A stretch of DNA of 10,769 bases from Desulfobacteraceae bacterium (GCA_011390435.1 JAABSK010000077.1:1-10769); one strand, 5' to 3'; shown: positions 1 through 7,303, counted from the stretch's first letter. Numbers and translations are program-made. Notes: generated from the sequence alone by a model not told the origin.

Positions 1-359
1 TCACCCTTCAGCAGGGGAGTGACATATTTTTCCTTCTGGTCATCTGTACCATGGAGAATGATGGCGTCACAGACCAGTTCGGCGCCCACGCCAAATGTGC
101 AGGCAAAGATGTAGCCCAGAACACCGATTTCCTCCATCACCATGCAGGTGGAAACCCAGTCCATGCCACGTCCGCCCCATTTTTCAGGGTATCTGCATCC
201 CATGAGATTGCGTCTTCCTGCTTCCTGCAGAAATTCTCTGGGGAACTGGATTTTATCGGCATCCATATCCAGGATCATTTTCCGGGGAATGGATTTGACA
301 AAGTCGCGGGCTTCCTGTTTCAGTTGGCGTTGTGCTGAGGTTAATAAATGGTCAAACAT
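1..359 (-). CDS. Acyl-CoA dehydrogenase, N-terminal part (cut by window edge)
   Basis: The reverse strand is open from an ATG at 359 to the window edge, giving about 119 residues that begin MFDHLLTSAQRQLKQEARDF. The sequence fits the N-terminal alpha-helical domain of FAD-dependent acyl-CoA dehydrogenases: an initial amphipathic helix, then YPEKWGGRGMD (matching the family's P-x-x-x-GG-x-G turn), then HGTDDQKEKYVTPLLKG (matching the usual GT-x-x-QK-x-KYL-P segment). The flavin-contacting middle domain and the catalytic Glu lie outside the window, so substrate cannot be read. The start is supported by AAGGA about 9 nt upstream. It lies 32 bp behind a BCCT transporter gene on the same strand. 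In enterobacterial cai operons a BCCT carrier (caiT) is followed by an acyl-CoA dehydrogenase (caiA, crotonobetainyl-CoA reductase), so a role in carnitine or gamma-butyrobetaine metabolism is a reasonable inference but is not shown here. Confidence 0.9.
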   Translation of the reverse strand, partial: MFDHLLTSAQRQLKQEARDFVKSIPRKMILDMDADKIQFPREFLQEAGRRNLMGCRYPEKWGGRGMDWVSTCMVMEEIGVLGYIFACTFGVGAELVCDAIILHGTDDQKEKYVTPLLKG

Positions 360-391
360 TGTGATGGTTCCTTGTCTTTGTATTGTTGATT

Positions 392-2179
392 TCAGGTGTC
401 TTTGGGTTCTATCGGGATTTCAATGGTATGGGTCTGAGGCGTCATTTTACCGATAATGGTGGCATGGTAATGCTCTTCTTGCAGGCCCCGGTAGAGGCTG
501 TAGCACATCACCAGCAACACAATGGTAAACGGCAGTCCTGTGGCAATCGAGGCGCTTTGCAGGGCCACCAGTCCGCCGCCCATCAGCAGGACCCCGGCGC
601 AGACGCCTTCAACGATTCCCCAGAAAATCCGCTGGGGAACAGGAGAGTCAAGCTTTCCGCCGGAGGTGAGATGATCCACCACAAGAGAGCCGGAATCTGA
701 TGATGTAACAAAGAAAACAGTGACCAGCAGGATGCCGATAAACGAGGTCAGGCTGGAGAACGGAAAGTTTTCAAGCATGACAAAAAGGGCGGTGGATACG
801 TCTTTGCTGACTGCGCCTGCGATATCAGCAGCACCGGTGACCTGCAGCCACAGGGCGGATCCGCCAAAAGACGACATCCATAAAAAAGAGAGCAGGGTGG
901 GAAACACCATTACGCCCAGGATAAATTCTCGGATGGTCCGTCCTTTGGAGATTCTTGCGATGAACATGCCCACAAAAGGTGACCAGGAGATCCACCATCC
1001 CCAGTAAAAAATAGTCCAGGGATTCTGCCAGTTACTGCCTTCAGCGCCGTAATATGTTTCCACCCAGAAACTCAGCTGGGGCAGGTTCTGGATATAAAAT
1101 CCGATATTCTGTGTGAACACTTTGAGGATGTATACTGTCGGTCCCACCACCAGCAGAAAGGCCATGAAAATGCCTGCGGTACAGATGTTGGCCATGCTCA
1201 GCAGTTTGACACCTTTGTCAAGGCCGGTGGCAATGGAGATGATTGCAAAACCGGTAATTACTGCAATGAGGACCACGCAGAACCCGGTTGATGTGGGAAA
1301 ACCAAACAGGTAATTCAATCCTGTGGCCACCTGCTTGACCCCCAGTCCAAGGGAGGTGGCCAGCCCGAAAAGGGTTGCCAGCACCGATAGAATATCGATG
1401 ATATTGCCCCAGAAGCCATGTATTTTTTCACCCAGAAGGGGATGGAAAATTGAACGGATGGTTAAGGGAAGCCCCCGGTTATAGGCAAAAAAAGCCAGAG
1501 AGAGGCCGACAAGTGCATAAATCCCCCAGGGGTGAATCCCCCAGTGATAATAGGTGAGTCCCAGGGCCACCTGGGCAGATTGCGGGGTCTGGGCCGGCAC
1601 ATCAAACATGGGTGACGGGCTCATATAGTGAAACATGGGTTCGGCCACGCTCCAGAACATGAGGCCGATGCCCATACCTGCGCTGATAAGCATGGCATAC
1701 CAGCTGAAGGTGCTGAATTCCGGCAGTGCATCCGGTCCTCCGATCCGGATTTTTCCATAGTCACTAACGGCAATCAGGACCATGACAATCACAAAAAAAT
1801 TTGCTGCAAGGATATAGAGCCATCCAAAGGTGTTGCCGATGCCATCCAGCAGATTTTGAAAAAAAAGGGCCGATTCCTGTTTGAAGATCAGGGTCAGTGC
1901 GATAAACACCAGCACCAGGCCGCCAGCCACCAGAGAGACATAGGGGTTCAGGTCAAAGCCGAAACCGGTCCAGTTTTGTTCGCCGGGTTTGTGGCCGTGG
2001 GAGTCGTCATAATAACTGGCAGTGGGGACAATTTGCAGGCCTCTGAAGCTTCGGCGCTCATGAATGGCTTTTTCTTTTTGTTTTTCCCAGTGAGCACGGG
2101 CCATCTGAATGGCTTTACGTTCATAGGTCAACTCTTTTTTTTTCTTTTTTTTTCGTTTCTTTTTTGGGGGAGCTGCCAT
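392..2179 (-). CDS. BCCT-family betaine/choline/carnitine transporter
   Basis: Inner-membrane secondary transporter of 595 residues for quaternary ammonium compounds. The hydrophobic core (about residues 80-565) fits the 12-helix BCCT fold. Family marks are GMGIG at 168-172 followed by WSVAEP, the signature NPWTIFYWGWWISWSPFVG around 386-404 (aromatic substrate cage W395, W396, W399), ARISKGRTIREF at 408-419, and VTSSDSGS at 491-498, which resembles the sodium-site segment of BetP. These features look closer to sodium-coupled BetP-like carriers than to the sodium-independent exchanger CaiT, though this is from memory of the family. The C-terminal tail is short. The N-terminus is odd: residues 6-15 are nine lysines and one arginine, encoded by long A-tracts. 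The start is supported by AGGAGG about 7 nt upstream. The gene begins 35 bp after the kinase gene and is followed by the acyl-CoA dehydrogenase gene. Substrate is unknown; glycine betaine, carnitine or a related betaine is likely. Confidence 0.95.
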   Translation of the reverse strand: MAAPPKKKRKKKKKKELTYERKAIQMARAHWEKQKEKAIHERRSFRGLQIVPTASYYDDSHGHKPGEQNWTGFGFDLNPYVSLVAGGLVLVFIALTLIFKQESALFFQNLLDGIGNTFGWLYILAANFFVIVMVLIAVSDYGKIRIGGPDALPEFSTFSWYAMLISAGMGIGLMFWSVAEPMFHYMSPSPMFDVPAQTPQSAQVALGLTYYHWGIHPWGIYALVGLSLAFFAYNRGLPLTIRSIFHPLLGEKIHGFWGNIIDILSVLATLFGLATSLGLGVKQVATGLNYLFGFPTSTGFCVVLIAVITGFAIISIATGLDKGVKLLSMANICTAGIFMAFLLVVGPTVYILKVFTQNIGFYIQNLPQLSFWVETYYGAEGSNWQNPWTIFYWGWWISWSPFVGMFIARISKGRTIREFILGVMVFPTLLSFLWMSSFGGSALWLQVTGAADIAGAVSKDVSTALFVMLENFPFSSLTSFIGILLVTVFFVTSSDSGSLVVDHLTSGGKLDSPVPQRIFWGIVEGVCAGVLLMGGGLVALQSASIATGLPFTIVLLVMCYSLYRGLQEEHYHATIIGKMTPQTHTIEIPIEPKDT

Positions 2180-2214
2180 TGTGATCCTCCTGAAGCTACG
2201 GGTGGACGGGTCAA

Positions 2215-5196
2215 TCAGGTTGCTTCATCGGTTTGATCCAGTACGGTTCTGATCATTGATGCCAGTTCGCTTCGGACAACGGGTTTCATCAAAAACCCTT
2301 TGATGCCCATCTCTTTTGCCCTGGACATGGTAATCTGTTCGCTGAACCCGGTACAGATTACCACTGGAATGGTTTTGCGTATGGCAATCAAATGCCTGGC
2401 CAGCTGGTCACCGGTCATGTTGGGCATGGCCATGTCTGTGATCACCAGGTCATAGGCTGTGGGCGCGGCTTTGAATGCCTGAAGCGCTTCCACACTGCTG
2501 GTCCGGATGGTCACCTGATAACCGAGCCGCTCCAGCATCTGTTTTTCCATGCGCACCACCTGCTCTTCATCATCCACCAGCAGTATCCGTTCGCTTCCTG
2601 TCGGATAAATCACGGCAGGTTCTGGTGTTTCCGGTAGAGAATCTTTTTGGATTGTTGGCAGGTACACCTTGAAAACCGTGCCTTTGTCGACTTCGCTGTA
2701 AACCCGGATATCGCCGCCATGTTCCTTGACAATACCGAATACAACCGATAATCCGAGGCCGGTGCCTTTTCCCTGGGGCTTGGTGGTGAAATAGGGGTTG
2801 AAAATATCAGGAAGAATTTCTGCAGGAATGCCGGTGCCACTGTCGGAAACCGTCATCCGGGCATATGTCCCTGGATGGATATCCAGATCCGGGCATTCCT
2901 GAGCATCAATCTGCACCTGCTTCAGGTCAACGGCAATGCTTCCGTTGTTGTGTTCCACGGCATGATAGGCGTTGGTGATCAGATTCATGGCGATCTGGTG
3001 GATATTGGTGGGATCTGCCAGTACCGGAGCGCAGTCTTTTTGAAGGGTGATGTGAAATTCAATATTGGACGGAATGGTGGACCGTGTCAGTTTGGACACC
3101 TCTTTTAATACCTGCTGAATGCGCAGGGGGATCTTTTTGTGTTCTGACTGGCGGCTGAACGACAGAATCTGGTTGACCAGATCCCCGGCCCGCCTGGCAG
3201 CACGATGGATTTCAATGATGTTGTCATGTTCCGGGCTGTCTTTGGGCAGATCTTCCAGCAGCATTTCAGACAGGCCGATAATCGGAAACAGAATATTGTT
3301 GAAGTCATGGGCAATACCGCCGGCCAGAGCACCGATGGCTTCCATTTTCTGGGCCTGCTGGAGCCGGACTTCAATCTGTTTGCGCTCTGTGATGTCCTGG
3401 ACAAAGACCAGGGCGCCGTTTTTTCCCTCAAACGTTATGGGAACGGCTGTGGTTTCCACTGAAACCGGGGTGTTATCCATGCGCAGTGCCGTCTGTTCCA
3501 TGCGGGGAGCTTTTTTTCTGCCCTGATTCAGCTGGTTGATCCGGCTGTTGATCGCTTCCAGGCAATCCGGATGAAACCGCGCAACCACTGGTTTGCCAAG
3601 CAGCTGGTCTGTTCTGTCTGCACCAAACAGGTGTATGGCGGCGTCATTGACATAGGAAAAGCAATGATCCGTCTGAACAAAAATTGCATCTGGTGCCCCT
3701 TCCACCAGGGATCTGAACTGGGTTTCACTTTCTTCAAGGGCCTGTTCAACTGCTTTGCGGTCTGTGATATCCCGGTTGCTGATCCGCCTTCCGAGAAAAG
3801 AGCCGTCGCTTCGGTAGATCGGGAGGCAGTGGTGGTTGATCCAGATAATTTTGTCTGACAGGGTTTGAATACGGAAATCCACATCGTTTTTCTGTTCCTG
3901 GATGCTTTCCTGGTTTCTGACATGACTTTCAAATATGGGTCTGTCTGGTTCGTACACGATACGGGAAAGCAGACTCGGGTCTGCCAGAAAAGCTTCAGGG
4001 CGGTATCCAGTGATCTGTTCCGAGGAAGGAGACATCCATACCAGGTTGTGGTCCGGGTCGATCCAGTATTCCCAGTCATAGGTATAATCGGCAATCGAAC
4101 GCAGATCTTCCTGATGTTTTGCCAGGTTATCTGCCATGTGATCAAAGGCTTTTGCCAGTGCGCCCACCTCACCATCATTGTATGCCAGTCCGGTCCGGGC
4201 GCCAGGATATCCCTTTGCAAAAGCCTCTGTGGTGCTGACCAGCTGTCGTATGGGCAGAATCAGTATCCGTCTGCCCACCAGCCAGGAGATGCCAAGGGCC
4301 AGAAGGCCTGCCAGTCCCATTAAACCGAGGTTTATGGCAAGAGAAATCTCGGCTGGCAGAAGAATGGCAGATTCTGGAATCCCCGCCCATACATACATAT
4401 ACGGTACCTGATCTGTCCCTTCACTGATCGGGTGATAAGCAGAGAACCGGCGGATGCCATCGGATCCGGCATGGACTGAAAAGCCGGGGGTTCTGGCTGT
4501 TTTTATCCGGTCCCATGCTGTTGTGACAATGGGGTCACCAATGGGGTGGGTCAGATCTTTTGACGGGTGATAAAAAATCCGGATGCCGTTGCTGTCTGTG
4601 ACAGCGATAAAGGAATTGTCCGGCAGCTGTTTGATGCCGTAAAATTCAGCCAGTCCTTCCAGGTGCAGGCTTGCCCCCAGAATTGCCTTGACTTGATTCT
4701 GATCATCCAGAACAGGGCAGGCAAAAGCCAGAGACGGCCGGTTGTGTCCCACCCGGGTGATGATGAAGTGGCCCACCACAAATTTTTTCTGCGCCACAGC
4801 CTGCTGGAAGTGGGGGCGGTCAGCAAGGTTGACCGGATCAAAAGGACGGGCAGAGGCAAACACATCCCCGTTTAAATCAATTGCGATGATATTGATATAT
4901 GGGGAATTGTTTTCGATCAGAGATTTAAAAATCCTGGACGCTGCCGGGCCGTCAAGATTCTGGATCTCTGTCATCTGGGACAGGGTCAGTAAAATCTGCT
5001 GTGTTGAACGGATAATGCCTTTTTGTGCTTCAGCAATGGTGGCGGCAAGAAACAGCACTTCTTTTTGGGCGGTTTCAATGTCATGGTTGCGTTCTGCGCG
5101 CCCGGAAATAAACAGAATCAGCATTGCCGGCAGGATGGCCAGACAAACCAGAAACGTCAGGGTTTTATGGATGGAACCTGAAAACAGACGGTGCAT
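2215..5196 (-). CDS. Hybrid sensor histidine kinase (Cache-HAMP-PAS-PAS-HisKA-HATPase-REC)
   Basis: Membrane-bound two-component kinase of 993 residues. A membrane helix at about 12-31 is followed by a periplasmic Cache-type sensor (about 40-270, with DRPHF at 126-130 and a late AILGASLHLEG strand). A second membrane helix lies at about 284-307 and a HAMP linker at about 305-360. Two PAS domains follow (about 365-480, ending RDITDR, and 490-605, ending QDITER). HisKA carries phosphoacceptor H630 in GGIAHDFNN. The ATPase domain shows the N box around N738 and N742, DSGTG from D785 and GKGTGLGL at 809-816. The C-terminal receiver has acidic D875/D876, phosphorylatable D921, T949 and K971. No output domain is present, so an HPt protein or separate regulator must exist elsewhere. 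Cache domains commonly bind small extracellular ligands; the neighbouring transporter suggests, without proving, a quaternary amine. The start has AGGAT about 5 nt upstream. It is the first gene of the proposed operon. Confidence 0.95.
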   Translation of the reverse strand: MHRLFSGSIHKTLTFLVCLAILPAMLILFISGRAERNHDIETAQKEVLFLAATIAEAQKGIIRSTQQILLTLSQMTEIQNLDGPAASRIFKSLIENNSPYINIIAIDLNGDVFASARPFDPVNLADRPHFQQAVAQKKFVVGHFIITRVGHNRPSLAFACPVLDDQNQVKAILGASLHLEGLAEFYGIKQLPDNSFIAVTDSNGIRIFYHPSKDLTHPIGDPIVTTAWDRIKTARTPGFSVHAGSDGIRRFSAYHPISEGTDQVPYMYVWAGIPESAILLPAEISLAINLGLMGLAGLLALGISWLVGRRILILPIRQLVSTTEAFAKGYPGARTGLAYNDGEVGALAKAFDHMADNLAKHQEDLRSIADYTYDWEYWIDPDHNLVWMSPSSEQITGYRPEAFLADPSLLSRIVYEPDRPIFESHVRNQESIQEQKNDVDFRIQTLSDKIIWINHHCLPIYRSDGSFLGRRISNRDITDRKAVEQALEESETQFRSLVEGAPDAIFVQTDHCFSYVNDAAIHLFGADRTDQLLGKPVVARFHPDCLEAINSRINQLNQGRKKAPRMEQTALRMDNTPVSVETTAVPITFEGKNGALVFVQDITERKQIEVRLQQAQKMEAIGALAGGIAHDFNNILFPIIGLSEMLLEDLPKDSPEHDNIIEIHRAARRAGDLVNQILSFSRQSEHKKIPLRIQQVLKEVSKLTRSTIPSNIEFHITLQKDCAPVLADPTNIHQIAMNLITNAYHAVEHNNGSIAVDLKQVQIDAQECPDLDIHPGTYARMTVSDSGTGIPAEILPDIFNPYFTTKPQGKGTGLGLSVVFGIVKEHGGDIRVYSEVDKGTVFKVYLPTIQKDSLPETPEPAVIYPTGSERILLVDDEEQVVRMEKQMLERLGYQVTIRTSSVEALQAFKAAPTAYDLVITDMAMPNMTGDQLARHLIAIRKTIPVVICTGFSEQITMSRAKEMGIKGFLMKPVVRSELASMIRTVLDQTDEAT

Positions 5197-5261
5197 AATG
5201 ATCCTGAAGCATGTATGGAACGTGATTATTGACTGGTGTTTTCACTGCTCTTTGATCTGCC

Positions 5262-5290
5262 ATCATATGGGCAGGCGTTTGAAGTGTCAA
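5262..5290 (-). promoter_or_regulatory. Sigma70-type promoter for the kinase-transporter operon
   Basis: On the minus strand a perfect TTGACA (5290-5285) is separated by exactly 17 nt from TATGAT (5267-5262), a five-of-six match to TATAAT. Transcription would start near 5255, leaving a leader of about 60 nt before the kinase ATG at 5196. No similarly strong promoter was seen in the 35-bp kinase-transporter gap or the 32-bp transporter-dehydrogenase gap, which supports one transcript. The spacer contains AAACGCCTG, which also occurs in the nearby tRNA promoter. Confidence 0.75.
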
Positions 5291-5358
5291 TGAAAAATCA
5301 AGCGCTTTTTAAATGAAAGGTAACCCGCAATGTTTGGAAAGAAAGATTTTTTTTGATG

Positions 5359-5432
5359 TGGCTGGGTGACTAGGATTCGAACCTAGATTGACGGAGTCAG
5401 AGTCCGTAGTCCTGCCATTGGACGATCACCCA
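5359..5432 (-). tRNA. tRNA-Gln (anticodon CUG)
   Basis: Read on the minus strand from 5432, the sequence folds as a complete cloverleaf. Acceptor arms TGGGTGA and TCACCCA pair fully, with discriminator G and an encoded CCA at 5361-5359. The D stem is GTCC/GGAC. The anticodon stem ACGGA/TCCGT encloses loop CTCTGAC, so the anticodon is CTG, reading CAG glutamine codons. A four-base variable region precedes the T arm CTAGG-TTCGAAT-CCTAG. The U-starting acceptor stem and short variable loop fit bacterial tRNA-Gln. It stands alone, without another tRNA gene in the window, and has its own promoter. No clear terminator was seen before the kinase promoter. Confidence 0.95.
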
Positions 5433-5450
5433 GCAGAATGAATGTGGGGT

Positions 5451-5479
5451 TTTATATACCAGCACAGGCGTTTAGTCAA
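5451..5479 (-). promoter_or_regulatory. Sigma70-type promoter of tRNA-Gln
   Basis: Minus strand: TTGACT (5479-5474), a 17-nt spacer, then TATAAA (5456-5451). Each hexamer matches the consensus at five of six positions. The predicted start is about 10-15 nt ahead of the tRNA 5' end at 5432, a normal distance. The spacer begins with AAACGCCTG, the same 9-mer as in the kinase promoter spacer. Confidence 0.7.
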
Positions 5480-5512
5480 GGAATTTATTGACGCACACCC
5501 GTGGAACAGGGT

Positions 5513-5542
5513 TTGTGAAAAGGATGACAGGTGTGCTATAGT
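5513..5542 (+). promoter_or_regulatory. Extended -10 promoter ahead of the larE-like gene
   Basis: TATAGT at 5537-5542 (five of six) is preceded by TGC, giving an extended -10 (TGn), with a weaker -35 TTGTGA at 5513-5518 and an 18-nt spacer. It lies about 45 bp before the TTG start at 5588 and points away from the tRNA promoter. Confidence 0.5.
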
Positions 5543-5587
5543 AAATTTTATCAGTTACCGTCTTGACCAGCCGGAGGGATACGCCGA

Positions 5588-6415
5588 TTGACAGCCCTGC
5601 AGGAAAAATATCAGAAACTTGAACAGAATCTGTCAGAGTTGCACACTGTTGCCGTGGCGTTTTCAGGCGGTGTGGACAGCGCGTTTCTTTTAGCGGTACT
5701 GGCAAAAATTCCTGAAATAAAAAAGCTTTTGGCCGTCAGTGTGGCTTCGGCATTCGTGCCGCAAAAAGAGATCGATCTGGCCGGGACGATCGCGGCTGAA
5801 TCCAGAGCGGATTATTGCTGCCTTGAAGTGGATATCCTGTCGGTGCCGGATGTGGTCTGCAATACACCGCAGCGGTGTTATCACTGCAAAAAGGTGCTTT
5901 TTTCCGCAGTACGGCAGGCCGCAGAAAATCAGGGCATCTTTACGGTACTGCATGGCGTGAACCAGGATGATCTGAGTGATTACCGCCCGGGATTGAAGGC
6001 TGCGGATGAGCTGGGGTTTTTGAGTCCCCTTGCAGCTGCCGGGCTGACCAAGGCAGATATCCGTGAGCTGTCACGGCAGATGGGGCTTGGCTCATGGAAT
6101 AAGCCGTCTCAGTCCTGCCTGGCCACACGCATTCCCTTTTATACACCAGTCACAGCACAGAATCTGAAACAGGTTGAACAGGCAGAGTCTGTCCTTCAAG
6201 GTCTGGGGTTTGATCAGGTCCGGGTGCGCTGGTATGGAAAAATGGCGCGGGTGGAAGTTGCGCCGGAAATGATTGAAAAATTCATGACGGAAAATATGCG
6301 GCAGGCTGTGTCCAGGGCTTTCAGCCGCCTGGGGTTTGTGCAGACCGCCATTGATATTGACGGATATAAAACCGGGAAGATGAACCATGAAATACTCACA
6401 GGCCCGACAGGGTAG
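5588..6415 (+). CDS. larE: LarE-type ATP-dependent sacrificial sulfur transferase (three-cysteine form)
   Basis: A 275-residue PP-loop ATPase. SGGVDS at 26-31 is the adenylate-binding PP-loop. RCYHCKK at 96-102 and KPSQSCLATRIPF at 172-184 are LarE-type segments. LarE adenylates carboxylated pyridine dinucleotide made by LarB and donates sulfur to it during synthesis of the nickel-pincer cofactor of lactate racemase and relatives. Some LarE enzymes give up the sulfur of one cysteine; others carry three cysteines that hold an iron-sulfur cluster. C97, C100 and C177 place this protein in the three-cysteine class (inference). The start is TTG at 5588, chosen because GGAGG at 5573-5577 sits 10 nt upstream and the protein then begins just before the PP-loop domain. 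larB and larC are not in the window. The 3' end overlaps the next gene by 29 bp, so the two are probably co-translated. A different PP-loop thiolation role is the main alternative. Confidence 0.88.
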   Translation: MTALQEKYQKLEQNLSELHTVAVAFSGGVDSAFLLAVLAKIPEIKKLLAVSVASAFVPQKEIDLAGTIAAESRADYCCLEVDILSVPDVVCNTPQRCYHCKKVLFSAVRQAAENQGIFTVLHGVNQDDLSDYRPGLKAADELGFLSPLAAAGLTKADIRELSRQMGLGSWNKPSQSCLATRIPFYTPVTAQNLKQVEQAESVLQGLGFDQVRVRWYGKMARVEVAPEMIEKFMTENMRQAVSRAFSRLGFVQTAIDIDGYKTGKMNHEILTGPTG

Positions 6416-6830
6416 GATTTTTGTCATCCGGCTGGAAGACGCGGAAATTGTGCATGAAACCATTGAGGCTTTTGCAATTGAGCAGGGAATCACAGCGGCC
6501 GCACTGATTGTTCTGGGGGGTGCTGACACCGGAAGCATGCTGACAGTGGGGCCGGAGGATGGCAGGGCTCCGAAGATCGTGCCGATGCAGCACCGGCTGG
6601 AAGATGTCCATGAAGTGGCTGGAACCGGAACCCTGTTTCCGGATGAAGCCGGGCGGCCGGTTCTTCACATGCACATGGCCTGTGGCAGGAAAAGCACTGC
6701 TGTGACCGGCTGCATCCGCAGCGGCGTAAGGGTCTGGCAGGTCATGGAAATTGTTTTGTATGAGCTGGTGGATTCCACCGGGGTGAGGAAAAAAGATGAT
6801 GTCACAGGGTTTGCACTGCTGGTTCCCTGA
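6387..6830 (+). CDS. PPC-domain (DUF296) protein
   Basis: A 147-residue protein covering a single PPC/DUF296 domain with no room for an AT-hook or other partner domain. Typical features are the central glycine turn IVLGGADTG (about 41-49), GTGTLFPDEAGRP (79-91), HMHMACGR with H94 and H96 (94-101), and the C-terminal strand segment TGCIRSGVRVWQVMEIVLYEL (107-127). In plants the domain occurs in AT-hook nuclear proteins. In bacteria it forms compact trimers of mostly unknown function, with conserved histidines that may bind metal. The common annotation as DNA-binding is not supported by any visible DNA-binding motif. The ATG at 6387 lies inside the larE-like gene (29-bp overlap), indicating translational coupling and possibly a shared pathway. 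It converges on ndk, and a hairpin follows the stop codon. Confidence 0.85.
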   Translation: MKYSQARQGRIFVIRLEDAEIVHETIEAFAIEQGITAAALIVLGGADTGSMLTVGPEDGRAPKIVPMQHRLEDVHEVAGTGTLFPDEAGRPVLHMHMACGRKSTAVTGCIRSGVRVWQVMEIVLYELVDSTGVRKKDDVTGFALLVP

Positions 6831-6833
6831 TGA

Positions 6834-6875
6834 TCACCTGCGCTGCCGTTTTCGGGTGCACAGCAGCACAGGTGA
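6834..6875. terminator. Hairpin between convergent genes, possible bidirectional terminator
   Basis: TCACCTG (6834-6840) pairs with CAGGTGA (6869-6875). After one C/A mismatch, GCTGC (6842-6846) pairs with GCAGC (6863-6867), leaving a 16-nt loop. It starts four bases after the stop of the PPC gene and ends nine bases before the ndk stop on the other strand, exactly where a shared terminator is expected. There is no clear T-run on either side, so it is not a classical intrinsic terminator; it may stabilise 3' ends or help Rho-dependent termination. Confidence 0.5.
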
Positions 6876-6883
6876 AGCAACCG

Positions 6884-7303
6884 CTATCGTTTCTGTATTT
6901 CCAGGTCGTTGAAAAAATATCCGATTTCAAACGCTGCAGTTTCCGGTGCATCAGAACCATGAACAACATTTTTTTCAATGTCGGTTGCATAGTCCCTGCG
7001 GATGGTGCCTTCCTCAGCTTCCTTGAAATTAGTTGCGCCCATGAGTTTTCGGTTCCGGGCAATGACATCTTCACCTTCCAGCACCATAACCACAATGGGG
7101 CCGGAGGTCATGAAATCTGTCAGGCTGCTGAAAAAGGGACGTTCTTTGTGCACGGCGTAAAACCCTTCAGCCTGGGGCTTGGTCAGCTGGATCATTTTCA
7201 TGGCGGCAATCCTGATACCGGCGGTTTCAAAGCGTTTGACAACTTCACCGATCACGTTTTTGGCAACCCCGTCGGGTTTGATAATTGACAATGTTCTTTC
7301 CAC
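6884..7303 (-). CDS. ndk: Nucleoside diphosphate kinase
   Basis: Cytoplasmic enzyme that moves the gamma-phosphate of ATP to other (deoxy)nucleoside diphosphates through a phosphohistidine. The 139-residue product starts [20 protein letters not shown], the conserved N-terminal strand and Kpn-loop entry. The catalytic motif [12 protein letters not shown] carries H115, and ERPFF at 54-58 and RRDYA at 102-106 are family segments. Length is normal (about 140). The frame stays open far upstream across coaE, but the real start is GTG at 7303-7301: it gives exactly the family N-terminus and has AAAGGAT 7 nt upstream (7317-7311). The gene is divergent from coaE and convergent with the PPC gene, so it is transcribed alone. 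Confidence 0.96.
   Translation of the reverse strand: MERTLSIIKPDGVAKNVIGEVVKRFETAGIRIAAMKMIQLTKPQAEGFYAVHKERPFFSSLTDFMTSGPIVVMVLEGEDVIARNRKLMGATNFKEAEEGTIRRDYATDIEKNVVHGSDAPETAAFEIGYFFNDLEIQKR

Noticed and set aside
2150..2167. PKKKRK in the transporter N-terminus is identical to a well-known viral nuclear localisation signal.
   Set aside because: The protein is a bacterial inner-membrane carrier and the match is a by-product of a lysine run; no eukaryotic targeting is implied.
1628..2236. A 202-codon open frame on the plus strand opposite the transporter.
   Set aside because: It is antisense to a clear BCCT gene, has low-complexity Phe runs from the T-tracts, and resembles no family.
3528..4220. 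A 230-codon minus-strand frame inside the kinase gene in another phase.
   Set aside because: The same DNA codes for HAMP and PAS domains in the kinase frame; the alternative has no recognisable motif.
5291..5358. T-run and AAGCGCTT palindrome between tRNA-Gln and the kinase promoter, considered as a tRNA terminator.
   Set aside because: The T-run is on the plus strand, giving A residues in the tRNA transcript, and the palindrome has no adequate loop or trailing T-run on the minus strand.
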